Assembly: GCA_047967505.1 (NCBI GenBank)
Contig: CM106538.1
Length of the DNA: 64,000 bases
Origin: Dipteris shenzhenensis
Lineage: Eukaryota; Polypodiophyta; Polypodiopsida; Gleicheniales
Reading direction: 5' to 3' (one strand)
Shown: positions 8,196 to 19,233 of the stretch, in pieces
How the letters are laid out: every line of letters begins with the position of its first letter
Position numbering within the stretch: position 1 is the stretch's first letter
Made by a program: the position numbers and the translations under genes
Notes under the pieces: generated by a model
Database searches by the model: none
Seen by the model: only the letters and a program-made list of their open reading frames with translations
Told to the model about the DNA's origin: nothing

Positions 8196-11100
8196 CAGCA
8201 TTTGCAGTCTTTGGGACAGGGACTGGGGGGAGGGCATGGATCTGGTAGACTCGGTCGCGCAGGCTCTGCAGGAGTCCAGCCAGATCTGCCAGCTCGCAGC
8301 CCTACAGGTTCGACAGGATTGGTGGGGCAGAGAGAGAGCTCTTCGGAGGGACCTCGCCTCCATTCAGCGACTTCAGCAGTCTTCCCCGGGCTCGGAGGAG
8401 CTTCGGATCCAGGCCCTTCGAGCCAGAGCCCTCTTGGAGGAGACCCTCCAGCGTCGCTCCGAGTTCTCCTTTCACGCCTCTCTCTCCTTCTGGGCCCGGA
8501 AGGGTGACCGGATGTGCAGGGAGTTCTTCAGGACACACGGCCAGAGAGCTGCAGGTGATCAGCTACGGAGTCTCAGGACAGCGGATGGTCATATTGTTAC
8601 GGACCCGGGGGAGGTCCTGGGGTTGGCCACTGACTTCTACAGGACCCTCTTCCAGCAGGAGCCACTTGCCCCTCGTGCTAGTCGTGACCGTGAGGAGGTG
8701 TGTAGGCACATTCCATCCCTGGTCCAGCCCAGCATGCAGGCGACGTTGTTGGCGCCGTTCACCGCGGATGAGATGTTGGAGGCCTTGATGGCTATTGATG
8801 GGCAGAAATGCCCAGGTGAGGATGGGCTATCCCGAGCTTTCTTCACCTCCTTCTGGGACCAGATCCATCAGCCCCTCCTTGCAGCTCTGCAAGGGATTTT
8901 CAGCAGCGGTCAGATGCCAGAGAGCCTTTCCTCGGGACTGATTTGCCTCATCCCGAAGGGAGGAGATAGACAGGAGATCCGCCAGTGGCGTCCGATCACT
9001 CTCCTTACCACTGCCTACAAAATCCTCGCCAAGATGATCAGTGCCAGAGTTCGACCTCTACTCCCAGACCTCGTCCATGACACTCAGACAGGCTTTGTCC
9101 AGGATCGCAGTATCCTGGATAATGTCTTCACCTTTTCAGAGGCGGCGGAGTGGGCTCAGTACAGCGGTTCACACCTTGCCATTTTACTTCTCGACTTCGA
9201 GAAGGCCTACGATCGCGTGGATTGGTCCTTTTTGGAGGGGACTCTGGAGCGACTAGGTTTCCCGGCAGGCTGGATTCAGGGTATCTCAGCTTTGTACAGG
9301 ACAGCGTCTAGCAGAGTCATCATTGGAGGCAGGATGGGTGAGCGTTTCAGCTTGGAGAGATCGGTACGTCAGGGCTGTCCCCTGGCTCCTTATCTGTTTC
9401 TCTTCTTCGCCGAGGCCATGACTTACTACCTTCGGGCGAGGTCCACAGGGCTCAGGGGTGTTCGCCTTCCACTCCGGGAGGACACGGAGCTTCTGGACTC
9501 AGAGTACGCAGATGATACAGCCCTTTATGTCCAGGACGATGAGAGGATGCTAGAGAGGGTGCGGATGGCCCTGGAGGTTTTCTGCTCGGCCGCTGGTGCG
9601 AAAATCAACTGGAACAAATCAGTTGGTTTTCTCACAGACCCGGGGGCGTGTTCTCAGTGGGGGCGATTCCTGGGCTTCAGATGGATTCCACGTGGACAGA
9701 CAGCTAGATACCTTGGCTTCCAGGTTGGCCTAGACATTACGCCAGCTCAGCAGTTTCTCCCGGTGCTAGATTCCATCCGACGGAAGCTGGCTTTCTGGAG
9801 CACTGCTAAGCTGTCCCTTGCAGGTCGTGCTTTAGTAGTTAACCAGGTCCTTCTAGCCACGGCTTGGTATGTGGCTTCCTGTTGGTGCTTCTCGAGATCC
9901 AGCGTGGCACAGCTCAGGAGGCTGGTTCGGAACTTTCTTTGGTCTGGGGAGGATGGGCAGAGAGATACCAGAGCCAGGGTTGCTTGGCAGACAGTCATTC
10001 TTCCGCAGGCGGAGGGGGGTCTGGGGGTCATTGATCCGGAGCTTCAGAGTCAGGCCTTGTTAGGCAAGCTTATCATCCGCGGTTTGACCCCAGGGGGGCA
10101 GACGTGGAAGATGCTACTTCAGCAGGGAGTCGGCTCTTGTGTCCCGCGCCGAGGTGGAGAGTGGCTACCGTCCTTCAGGTGGATCTTCACTTCCGCCCCG
10201 CTCACTCAGCCCCGCTCCCCACTCGTTCGTAGCCTCCTCATGGTTTGGAGGCGGCTCCGTCTCAGCCTCATTCAGTCCCAGCCCAGCTGTCAGGAGGAGA
10301 TCGATCGCCAGCCGCTCGTCTGGAATGGGCAGGTCAGAGACGCCGAGGGCCTTCAGCTGGGGGAGAGATCACATATCAGGTGGGACGGCTGGATGAGGGG
10401 GCCAGCCCGGTCCCTTCGAGTTTGGAGGGACACGTACAGACATCTGGAGATGGCCGATCTGGCAGACGCAGCGGGAGGTGCACGCGGAGTCCAGGCGAGA
10501 CGCACGGAGATCGACGGCGCGATCCCAGCCGCTTGGTTGGCTCCACCTGAGCCTCAGGTCCTCATGCCTGGAGACACCCACTGGCTGGGACAGTTCACCC
10601 CCCGTGGCATCCCACTGGTGGTCGCAGGACGTTTGGATGACTCCTCTATCGCCTTCTTCGCGGTTTCAGGGGACGGACGACTCAGGAGAGAGGATGCGCT
10701 CATTGACCCCCTACTCCCGTGGCAGAGGGTTAGGGTCGTAGGCCTTCTGGGGAAGGTCTGGCATACCGACCCTAGTATTGAGCAGGACCAGTTGCAGCTT
10801 TGGCGTCTTTGGCTCTGGGAGGGGCGGGCCTTGTCAGAGCTTGAGTGGGACCCAGGAGAGTGGTGGTGGCCAGAGATTGTGACAGGACAGGGGCAGACTT
10901 CCTTCTTCGCTTACAGCACGACTCTGGGCAGGCGAGTTCTCGGGAGGATGCAGAGCCGCCCCCCCACCCAGCGTCCTAGCTGGTACGCACAGGGTATTTC
11001 CAGGTTCTTTTTGCAGGCTTTCTGGAAGGCCTTGTGGGAGAGCTGGCGGCCGCGGAAGATCTCATACTTCCTGTGGCTTCTTACCCACAAAGGCCTTCCA

Positions 11101-11742
11101 GTGGGGAGCTGGTTGAGGCAGATAGGCCAGGACGGCTGCTGTCAGATTTGCCATGCGGATGAGGAGTCACCAAAACACTGCCTGTGGAGCTGCATGCGCG
11201 CCCAGGAAGTGTGGAGGTGGACTTTCGGGCTTCTTACTCGTGCAGCACCAGAGCTAGGAGTGATCACTTGGGGCGCGTTCTGTTGGTGCAGCACCGCACC
11301 TGGTCTTCATCACTTGTTCGAGGCATGCCAGCAGGACCCCACTTTCCTTATCACACAGGGGACGTGGGGGCCGCTCGAGGGTATCCCACAGCACCTAGCA
11401 GAGGCTGTTACAGGAGTTTGGGAGAGGCAGCCAGTCTGGGAGATTATCAGTAGCATTACAGGATGGCACATCTGGACCTCGCGCTGCGCGCAGATCCTCG
11501 GTGGCACCTCCTTATCGACTGCCCAGATCATGGCGGAGATTTGGAGTGAGATTATTCATACCCTCAGAGGCCAGTGGGACCAGATTCAGGGAGACTCCCG
11601 GGCTGGGCAGGAGAAGCGGAGACGCTTCCTCCAGGCTTGGGATTCACAGAGCCTCTTCTTCGAGCAGACTACGCAGGGCCTTCGGTGGCACTACTCACCA
11701 CCCCGATGGCTGTTCATTCACACTCAGCATATTCCTCCGTGA
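8172..11742 (+). pseudogene. LINE ORF2, reverse transcriptase and CCHC tail
   Basis: This is the main part of ORF2 in the +1 frame. Reverse transcriptase motifs in order: LIPKGGDRQEIRQWRPI, TGFVQDRSILDNV, LLLDFEKAYDRVDW, RQGCPLAPYLF and the catalytic EYADDT (codons about 9501-9518). GRALVVNQVLLATAWY follows in the thumb region. Near the C terminus is the plant zf-RVT pattern CQICHADEESPKHCLWSC (CX2CX8HX4C). The frame is open without a stop to TGA at 11740-11742. Only the frameshift from the endonuclease part keeps this from being an intact ORF2, so I call it a barely broken copy. Confidence 0.88.
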
Positions 11743-11768
11743 GAGTATGATTTATTATGCTACCTTTT

Positions 11769-11814
11769 GGGCTGCGTCCGGTTTGTGAACGCAGCCCGTC
11801 AGCTATAAGCTGAC
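11769..11814 (+). promoter_or_regulatory. Two adjacent hairpins in LINE 3' UTR
   Basis: Stem 1 pairs GGGCTGCGT (11769-11777) with ACGCAGCCC (11789-11797), 9 bp with an 11-base loop. Stem 2 follows at once: GTCAGCT (11798-11804), loop ATA, AGCTGAC (11808-11814). In LINEs such 3' structures can be the recognition site for the reverse transcriptase; that role is inferred here. Confidence 0.7.
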
Positions 11815-11862
11815 CTCTTGTATCTTGTTCTCGAAGTAATATAATTAGAACTGTTTTCTCGG

Positions 11863-11872
11863 AAAAAAAAAA
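11863..11872 (+). other. LINE poly(A) tail
   Basis: Ten A residues end the LINE and directly precede the right target-site duplication. Confidence 0.9.
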
Positions 11873-11887
11873 GTAGAGAAGATGGAG
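11873..11887 (+). repeat. LINE target-site duplication, right copy
   Basis: GTAGAGAAGATGGAG, identical to 4545-4559. Confidence 0.9.
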
Positions 11888-12500
11888 ATGCGGGACAAGA
11901 GAAATGAACGGGCTCTTGGGTTCATTAAACCAGCCTCGCAGGATATGTTCACTGTGTGGATTTCTTGAAAACAGCAGCAGAGGTATGGAACAACGTAGAT
12001 GTCCTAATTGGCAGCAAAGCAAAAAATAATTCAAAGGCTAGATCGAAACAAGAGTTGTAGAGCTATGCATGAAGGCAGTTCATCTTTTCATTTTAATAAA
12101 ATTAAATACAACTTGAAGCAACTCCAAGAAGTAAAAGTTCAAATTGATAATGAGGAAGCAAAAGAAACATTGTTCTTAAGCTTGCCAAAAAACAATGCAA
12201 GGAAGGCAAATTCCTATGAAATGCTCAAAATGAAGAAGTAACTTTCAATGAAATTATTGCAGCGATTCTAGCATAATAATTGACATTGTTGCATGTGAGA
12301 AAGCTTATGCAATTAGCAAATTTAAGAAAATGAATGTCTAGAGCAAAATCATGTGTTCTTTTTGTAGTCGAGTTGGTTACACAAGTGAAAGATGCTAGAG
12401 AAAAAGTATAGTGAAGACATAGAAAAAAGAGAATCAAGTCAAAGGTAAGGCAAATGTTGTAATGAGTGACCTTGACAAAGAGATTGCCTTTTAAATTTCA
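11888..12500 (+). pseudogene. Copia gag-like gene, 3' part
   Basis: Continues the gag-like frame broken at 4559, starting MRDKRNERALGFIKP. Further on, frames include LQEVKVQIDNEEAKETLFLSLP, the kind of segment that precedes SLP in plant Copia gag (UBN2). Near 12350-12400 a knuckle-like CSFCSRVGYTSERC appears in a different frame. Several stops and shifts make it non-functional. Beyond about 12500 the similarity fades. Confidence 0.6.
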
Positions 12501-12689
12501 CGCTTGTGGAAAATGATGCATCGATTCGTTAAATGTCTTGCTTTGGAGTTTCTTGGCGTAGTCTTGGTGAAGAAAAACCATTTGCTGTTGATGAAGACGA
12601 GGGAGAAAATCTTGCATACGATTGATGAAGCTTGTCAAGACTTGGATATTTGTAAAATCTCTACTTTATTTGATGCCACTTTTAAGATA

Positions 12690-13960
12690 TCTCGGATCTG
12701 CAGATGTCGTCCAGAGGGGTTCTTCCATCACGGGGGCTTGTTGACACATTGGGTGGTAGAGGCGCGCTCCTGTTTGATACCTCTTGTACATCCTGGTGGG
12801 GCCGGTCTTACTGGTGTTGGTGCATCTATAGGGTCGTCCTTGCCATCCACTAGCTCTGACGAAGCTGTGATAGTGGTCTAATATAGGGGGGTGGTATATG
12901 AGGTATCTCTATGGAGAATCTCTCTATGTCAACATATCTCAAGTAAGAACATTCTAAGGCATCTTTGGTCCGGGAAGTCCATGAACTTCGATAGTGGACC
13001 AAATTTCTCCCTGAAGAGATAGTGGAACCTCCCTTGAGTCTCATAGTATACCGTGCATCAGCATATGTAGTATTCCTCTATCTCCACCTTAGTGAGGCAG
13101 AGCTTGCAAGACTGATTTATGCCCTTGAGTCTGTCAATCACAATGTGATGATACATGTATCTGTCCGATGGCAATTCTCATGGCATGTGACATGTGGACC
13201 TCCATGTATCTAGGTCAATGAAGGAGGCCATCCTCTGTGAGCCCGAGAAGATGTTCCCTATAGAAGTCTGTCTTGATACCCAAGTCATCTACCACATCAC
13301 CCAAGTATCCTGTATTTGCTATCTACTGCAGAGATCTAACTAGATGAGCCAGTATCTCTCCATGAGTGATATGAAGGAAGGGAGAGGCAAGATCATACTA
13401 CAGTGGTAGGAGGTGGTCCATCCGAGGCCATGTCCATGAAGAGACTCTGGCCGACCAAGAGATGTGACCCTATTTTGCTAATCGTTGTCAAAGACTTCAT
13501 TGCTGGACCGAGATATCTCTAAGCATTTGTCTCCTGTACCCATCAGATACTGGTTATTCTCTAGAAGAGCGCATGTATCACCATCAGTGGTGCGGCACAA
13601 TTTGCATGGATGATTACGTGTGGTACTGATGATTTACCTTGGATCATGCACGAGAACATCATGACCTAGGGCCTCCACCCTATGCCACATTCTTTCCAGT
13701 AGGTTAGGCCCCCAAAATAGTGGGCTATACGTCAAGGCAGGTGTGTCCAAGGTATCGAAGAGCCAACCCTTTGTCATGGGCTCCTAAAAGTGTGTTTGGA
13801 AACAATGTCGCTCAAGGAGAGCTCATGCCACGTACCCCTATGTCAGCCAGGTATCCGCTGCCAAGAGCATCATGAACACAGTGAAGACCACACTTAGATA
13901 TGTGTATGAACTGACAATCTCAACAGAGTCACCTCTGTATGTAAAAGTGTGGGGTTGGCA
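12690..13960 (-). pseudogene. Degenerate minus-strand LINE pol remnant
   Basis: Several short stretches parallel the better-preserved minus-strand LINE at 38055-40204. Examples are GGATCATGCACGAGAACAT near 13640 against the GGATCATCCATGAGAGCAT region near 39375, and words around 13900 matching 39640-39680. The order and spacing agree. No open frame survives. The downstream boundary near 12690 is a guess. Confidence 0.5.
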
Positions 13961-14118
13961 GGGAGGTATGAAAGATCAATGCAAAGCATCTAGGTTCCTC
14001 TATAAACTATCGGCTGAGTTTGAGGTAAGCACTATCTCGTTTGCAACAACAAGAGAGGGATCAAGGTGTCAGCTAGGCTCCCCCCTGAACCACCAAACCT
14101 GGTATATAGGCCAAACAT

Positions 14119-14182
<64 letters not shown>

Positions 14183-14754
14183 GTGATATGATTGTATTAA
14201 AGTATGCGTGAGACCCTTCAGGATCTAGGGGACTGGCGATCACTATCAACTAATAGTGATCACTTACATATAGTGTGAGAAAATATTACAGACTTGTTTG
14301 AGTACTTGTTGGGCTAACTTGTGTGCTAGTCGGTATCGTATTGCGGTGTTCCAAAATCTCTTTCAAGTAGCTTCCTAGATTTTTGGCTGGCTGCTCCCCC
14401 ATATTTTTCAGATTATCTCTACTGCCCGGTATAACCTTCTTTGATGTGTGCCCAAAGACCAAGGATGCAGATTTCTTTTGTGGGGACATTGTTTGATTAA
14501 GTACTTCATCTCTTTGGGTAGATACCATGAGATTGTTATTGCATGTGTGCTAAGGCATTTTTGCTGTATGATTGACTAGGAGACTGCAAGGAGGGGTATT
14601 ACTTAGGTGTTGAAGTAAAAGAAGATGATCCAAGGGCGTCAAGGTGTTTCTATGGACCTAATGTATGGCCATCTATTGGTATGATTATATTTGACCTTTT
14701 ATCATCTAGAGCAATTGTGTAAGGTCTGAATGACTTTGTTTTTTTAAATTTGAT
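13961..14754. other. Unassigned sequence with microsatellite
   Basis: Holds the TG/AG microsatellite at 14118-14178. No gene is recognised. Confidence 0.4.
14118..14178. repeat. (TG)n(AG)n compound microsatellite
   Basis: About 12 TG units run directly into about 17 AG units. Confidence 0.95.
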
Positions 14755-14888
14755 GTCACTTCTCTTCGCAAAACACATATCTACTTGCTTGGTCATTCAT
14801 TTATTGAATTATCTTTATTTTTTACCTTTCAAGTTCTTTAAATTAGGATGTTTGCCAAAAGAATGCATATGTTTTCTCTACGGTTCAA
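14755..14888 (+). repeat. LTR-derived fragment, pair of 26050-26182
   Basis: The sequence from CACTTCTCTTC to GAATGCATATGTTTTC is clearly homologous to 26050-26182, which lies just after a decayed Gypsy pol. It is therefore probably a piece of the same LTR family. Confidence 0.7.
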
Positions 14889-14959
14889 GTTGGCTAGGGT
14901 CTAGCATTTAAAGATGGACTTCCCTTGAAGGGGTTACGGGCATTAGTATCCCACAAGTT

Positions 14960-15302
14960 GAGACGTATTGCTGTATGAGAAATGTAAAGACTACATCCCA
15001 CCCGAGTACCCAAACATGGGACCAATCAAATGCATAGAATGCCTACGGATCAACAACTTTAAAAGAGAATGTTTGCATCAGCCTTGGGTGTGGGCCTATG
15101 GGGACGAGCATTTTCCAAGCGAAATCTTCCGAGCATCCAAGCGAAGGAAAAAAAAAGCTACCAACTATGTAAAAGTATGACAAAAATGGATCGGAAGTTA
15201 ACATTGTTTCAGTTAGAAATATGCAAAGAATTATAGGAATGCCTATTTCATACACAAATCTTTACATGAATCTTTGGGGATGGTGAATAACATAATGGGA
15301 TG
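14960..15302 (+). repeat. Dispersed repeat R2, left part
   Basis: The section AACTTTAAAAGAGAATGTTT with the following CATCAGCCTTGGGTGTGG resembles 53720-53760. The other end of the same repeat pair is at 16130-16385 and 54540-54815. An open frame (14968-15180) contains CIECLRINNFKREC but no domain I can name. Confidence 0.5.
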
Positions 15303-15543
15303 GCTTTTGAAGAAACCCACATGTAGAGTAGATTTTCTCTATGAAAATTTCCTTATGATCCTTCTTACAACTTTTACTTAATAGGGGGTGACATTGAAAA
15401 CCCTCTCTCAACCTATATTTATGAAAGGGTTTCTCCAAAGAAACCTCATTGAAGAAATCCATCCAATGTAGTTTCGCCAGCGAAACCTCTTTAAAGTAGG
15501 TCTCCCAAGGTAGTTTCATTGGCGAAACTACCTTAGACAACAC
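15303..15543 (-). repeat. 42-bp minisatellite with palindromic cores
   Basis: At exact 42 bp spacing, three copies begin with GTTTC-N6-GAAAC (15429-15444, 15471-15486, 15513-15528). Weaker copies extend left in the same register (15387, 15345, 15303). On the minus strand the period is 14 codons, giving the repeated pattern FKEVSLAKLHWMDF / FNEVSLEKPFHKY inside a 93-codon open frame (15262-15543). Whether it is translated is unknown. Confidence 0.75.
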
Positions 15544-16129
15544 TTTAAAAGTGACATAACTTTCATTTCAATGTCCAAATATAGTCATTCAGTCACTCAA
15601 ATTGATTAAAAAATGCAATTTGAGCACATATAGGGAGTTATATTTTACAAAATCTTGCATATACTATCTTAAATCTTGCATATATTATATGCGAGTAGAT
15701 ACATAAGCCCAACAGTTAATACTTATTTATAGTAATTTTAACTTCTTTAGAACATATCCATAAATGTCTTGTTATTATGCTATAAAAACACTAGAAAGCT
15801 CTTGTCATATTGACATAAATGTGTTTAATAAGTAATTACATATGTATAATATTATTACATTGAGAGAATTTGTGAGAGATGTTTCTTAAAGAAATTATTT
15901 TTCAACACTCTTTTTAGGTAATAAAATGGGTACAAAGGATGTCTATTAACAAGAAAATTTATGCTATGTGAAAGTGGAGTGACTATTCTGTATATATCTA
16001 TGATAAAGCGATCTAGTTCCTTTTGAAAATAAAAGTGTAAAAACCATGTTTCCTAAAGAAATACATTTTTTTAAATCTCTTGAAAAACACGCTCGGATAA
16101 AATTGCTCATAGGTTTCTGCTCGCACAAA
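15544..16129. other. Unassigned AT-rich sequence
   Basis: AT-rich DNA with no coding frame or repeat boundary that I can recognise. Confidence 0.4.
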
Positions 16130-16385
16130 TGACGCACCCCTTCTGTAGCAGCAACTCCTACAGCAGCCCTCCTGCAAGCTGTTTTCCCACAGTCCTGCAG
16201 CAAAACACTTCCTATGTACTCCTACTCTCTCCCAACAGCTATACTCATACTTCGAGGCATACCTTTTAAAGTTGCATCAAGGAACTACAAGCACACAATT
16301 ATATTAAATCAGAACTACTTTTCAAAGCACCGGCTAAGTGTTATTGTTGTGTAGAAGCAGTGGTACTGTGCAGGCATTTCCTCAG
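16130..16385 (+). repeat. Dispersed repeat R2, right part
   Basis: Shares many blocks with 54540-54815, in the same order. These include GCAAGCTGTTTTCCCACA, CACTTCCTAT, TCCTACTCTCTCCCAACA, AGTTGCAT and the run around ACTTTTCAAAGCA. R2 is probably an LTR or a non-autonomous LTR element. Confidence 0.75.
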
Positions 16386-17735
16386 ATCCACACTTTTGGG
16401 TATCATTTCAGTGGAGCAGAGAGATCCACACTCCAGGTTTCTCTCTCGATTCGGATCCGACACATGGATAGCTGGGATTTGTTTATCGCAGTTTGCTACT
16501 TCCCCCCCGAGACCTCCGCTTTGCCAGAGATATTCGAGGGGAGGATGAGACATCCCCATTTGCTGCTCTTTATCAGTCCATCGCTGACTTCTTCAGCCGC
16601 GGGAAAGTCCTCCTAGTTGGGGACTTCAACGTGAGAACAGGCACTCGTCAGATACGACTCCTCGACTTCAGGGATGATTCCACTCTATTGCCAGACATTG
16701 ACCTTGAGGAGGTAGGTATGCTACGAGTTTCGGTTGACAGACGAGGACCGTTCACATCTTATGGGTAGGCCCTGTTAGACCTCGGCAGGATGCATGATCT
16801 CATTATCTATAATGGTCTTGACAGATGGCCCGCGCTAGGTGGCATCACTTGCTTTCCACATGGGGGAGGCTTCAGTGTTGTGGACTACATCATGGGATCC
16901 CCTGCCTTCACATCTCGCATCACTGACTTTACCATAGCACCTCTCCCTCCAAGGGCCATACCTATTTTTTCTTTAGCATTTCTACCCCCCGCCGCACAGC
17001 ACTTTCTACCCGGTTGAGCTCTTACTTCACTTACCATGATATACGCTTTGATCGCGATCACTCACCTACTTACTCTGGTCGTTTGTACATTCTTCTCGCA
17101 TACATTGACTTTATACCCTTACTAGAAGACCGTGCTGCCCTAGTCACTCGCTCACTATACGAGGTTGCTCTTCACGCCTTCCCCCACACCACCCGCTCCA
17201 CTCGTCCATCACTTCCTGGGACCGTACCTTGTAATAGCTGGTACGATGATGAGTGTAAGGCTTTATGCCATCAGCTCAGATTCAAAACAAAAAACAACCT
17301 TTTGAGCGAATCAACGACACTATGCGAGTACCACCGTGTGGTACGCAGGAAGAAACTTGACTTCGTGCATCGGAATGAGGAGGAGCTATTGAACATTTTG
17401 TTCAGTAACAACCCTAAGGACTTCTGGCGGAGATTTCTAGAGGGACGGTCCCCCCCACCACTCACTAACACTCAGGTGTGGTCTGATTATGCACGCATGC
17501 TCTACGATATCCCAAATCAGCCAGCCCCTAACCTATCACATATGCCACGCCCCACATCCGGCACCCTCTTCACTAGGGGGGGGTAAAGGATGCCGTAATG
17601 AAACTTGATAATGGCCGGGCGAAGGATCATGAGGGACTATGCACTGAGTTCATTGCATGTGGGATTAACCTCCTAGCCCCGATCTTAGCCAAGCTATTTA
17701 ATGAAGCCGTTTGCTTGGGGTTTCCACACACCCAT
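16386..17735 (+). pseudogene. Decayed LINE, endonuclease and start of RT
   Basis: A 5' part of a LINE ORF2 unlike the 4560-11872 element. The endonuclease is visible as FIAVCYFPP, LLVGDFNVRTG (catalytic Asp/Asn), GRMHDLIIYNGL and FSVVDYIMGSP (equivalent of the final SVIDY/SDH region). Next comes the linker WYDDECKALCHQL (17014-17586 frame). The RT beginning follows, KLDNGRAKDHEGLCTEFIAC and LAPILAKLFNEAV. Frames change several times and a TAG interrupts the endonuclease at about 16766. Coding similarity stops near 17735, where a chromovirus tail takes over. Confidence 0.7.
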
Positions 17736-18026
17736 GTGAGTCTTCTAAAGAAATTCCAGGGGCTAGAGCCTACAGAGCCAATATCAAAGGATCCACCAGA
17801 AGTGGATGAGTTGGAGGAGGTCCTTCAACCAGAGTAGATTGTGTACCATACTGTACGCAAAGGCCCATAGGGCAAGGAGTTTTACATATATCTTGTAAAA
17901 TTCAAGAATTATACGGCATTGGATGCCAAGTGGATGGATGAAGACATGTTGTTCGATCATCCACAGCTTTTGGATGTTTAAAAGGAAGCTTTTCAGTTGA
18001 GGTCAACTGAATAGAAGCCGAGGGGA
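17736..18026 (+). pseudogene. Chromovirus pol C-terminus with chromodomain
   Basis: The last part of a Ty3/Gypsy chromovirus polyprotein. It begins HVSLLKKFQG, the end of the integrase. After a linker come chromodomain-like [28 protein letters not shown] and DEDMLFDHPQLL, broken by stops. Chromodomains direct integration by reading histone marks. A purine-rich tract (about 18014-18026) precedes the LTR. A second copy of this tail lies inverted at 60200-60505. Confidence 0.75.
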
Positions 18027-18990
18027 TGTCACCACAAATGTAAATATCCTAAGTCAAAGTACAGTTGACCATTTATCTGATCATAATTAAAGAGTTTGCA
18101 TTTGTGTTAATTATGGTCAAAGAGTTCTTTTAATGGTCAAAGAATTGACTATAGTCAAAGATACTTGACTCTTGTTAAGTAAGCCTGATTTTGATCGGGG
18201 AGACTTGGTTTATTACCAAGAGGGTTAACCAGAGAACCACGGAACTGATTACGGTCAGAGAGTGTTGACTTCGATGAACGAGACTTGGCATGCGCCAAGA
18301 GGGTTAACTACAGTTGCGGTTAACCAGAGAACCACAGAATTGATTACGGTCAGAGAGTGTTGACTTCAATGAACGAGACTTGGCATGCGCCAAGAGGGTT
18401 AACTACAGTTAACCAAGTTGTGCCAACTTTGGTTGGAGAGATGTGCCAGCTTCGGTTGGAGAGACTTGGCCATAATTAAGGCGCCATGACCATTGGTCAA
18501 AGCCCCTTAATTACGACCAAGAGGGTTGACTTCGGTCGACCAAGAATTGTGATCTATGTTTTGTTCACATGTTTGTTCAGTGGGGACGCCTACCTGTGAC
18601 TAGGATTAGTCCACAGTTTATTATTTGCACGCAAAGCGCTAACAATTAATGGGTGCCATGGTGGTGCGCTTTGATTAATTGTTGCAGGTACTACGAGGGG
18701 CTAAAGACCCAAGCAATTTGGAGCATAGCAAGTATTTCGGAGGCCACCTGCGTGACCAAGTGCTATGAAGATCCCAGAAATTGCCCTTAGAGGCATGTAA
18801 TAGGACTTAGTCTAGATTTTAGACAAGTGGCATGTTGCCATTTTGGAATGAGCTTGAAGCTCTTGTAAAAAAATTGATTAACGTTTGAATTTGTATCAAA
18901 GAGCTCTACGCTGAACTATGTATTCCTTCTTCTCTCAAGTAATAAAATCCTTTGGGGGGCTCCAGCCTGACTATTGTCCTGGGCCCTAGT
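18027..18990 (+). repeat. Chromovirus 3' LTR, rich in TTGAC motifs
   Basis: Starts TGTCACCACAAATG directly after the polypurine tract. It contains a polyadenylation-like AATAAAATCC near 18942 and an internal 95 bp duplication. Many TTGAC/GTCAA words (W-box cores) occur between 18045 and 18545. The 3' boundary is uncertain (18965-18990) because no second copy with a clear end is present. Confidence 0.6.
18223..18412 (+). repeat. Tandem duplication, 2 x 95 bp, in LTR
   Basis: GGTTAACCAGAGAACCAC starts copies at 18223 and 18318. They differ at a few sites only. Each contains two TTGAC-type words and a GCATGCGCCAAGAGGG block. Confidence 0.9.
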
Positions 18991-19233
18991 ACTGTGTAGA
19001 GTGAAAGAGAGAGCTAGAGAGAGAGAGAGAGAGAGAATAAAGGAAGGCAGGAAAAGAGCAGGGAGTTTGCATCATGGAGATTTTAGGTTGACTCACAGAT
19101 CACACTTGGGGACATCCCCTCCTTGTTTAGGGTCGGAGCCCGACTGACGGGGGTCACAGTGGCCTTGGTTAGACGTAGAGCTACGACCAGGAGACGTACC
19201 AAGACTGCACCTTTGAGGGGGTGACAACGCTCA
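18991..19233. other. Short spacer with (GA)n tract
   Basis: A GA microsatellite (about 19005-19037) and a purine-rich stretch separate the LTR from the ORF1-like frame. Confidence 0.5.

Larger units (their letters stand above)
4560..11872 (+). mobile_element. Near-intact LINE (non-LTR retrotransposon)
   Basis: A 7.3 kb element bounded by a 15 bp target-site duplication and ending in ten A residues. Layout: C-rich leader (about 4660-5270), ORF1 (5317-7356), ORF2 with endonuclease, reverse transcriptase and CCHC tail (7353-11742), short 3' UTR with two hairpins (11769-11814), then poly(A). The organisation and ORF1 type match plant L1-like LINEs. Only one net frameshift in ORF2 is visible, so the copy is young. 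It landed in a Copia gag-like gene. GC content is clearly higher than in the surrounding DNA. Confidence 0.92.

Noticed and set aside
15387-15543. CRISPR-like spacing of short palindromic repeats
   Set aside because: Spacing is regular, but between-core sequence is itself repeated, repeat number is tiny, and the setting is a plant genome.
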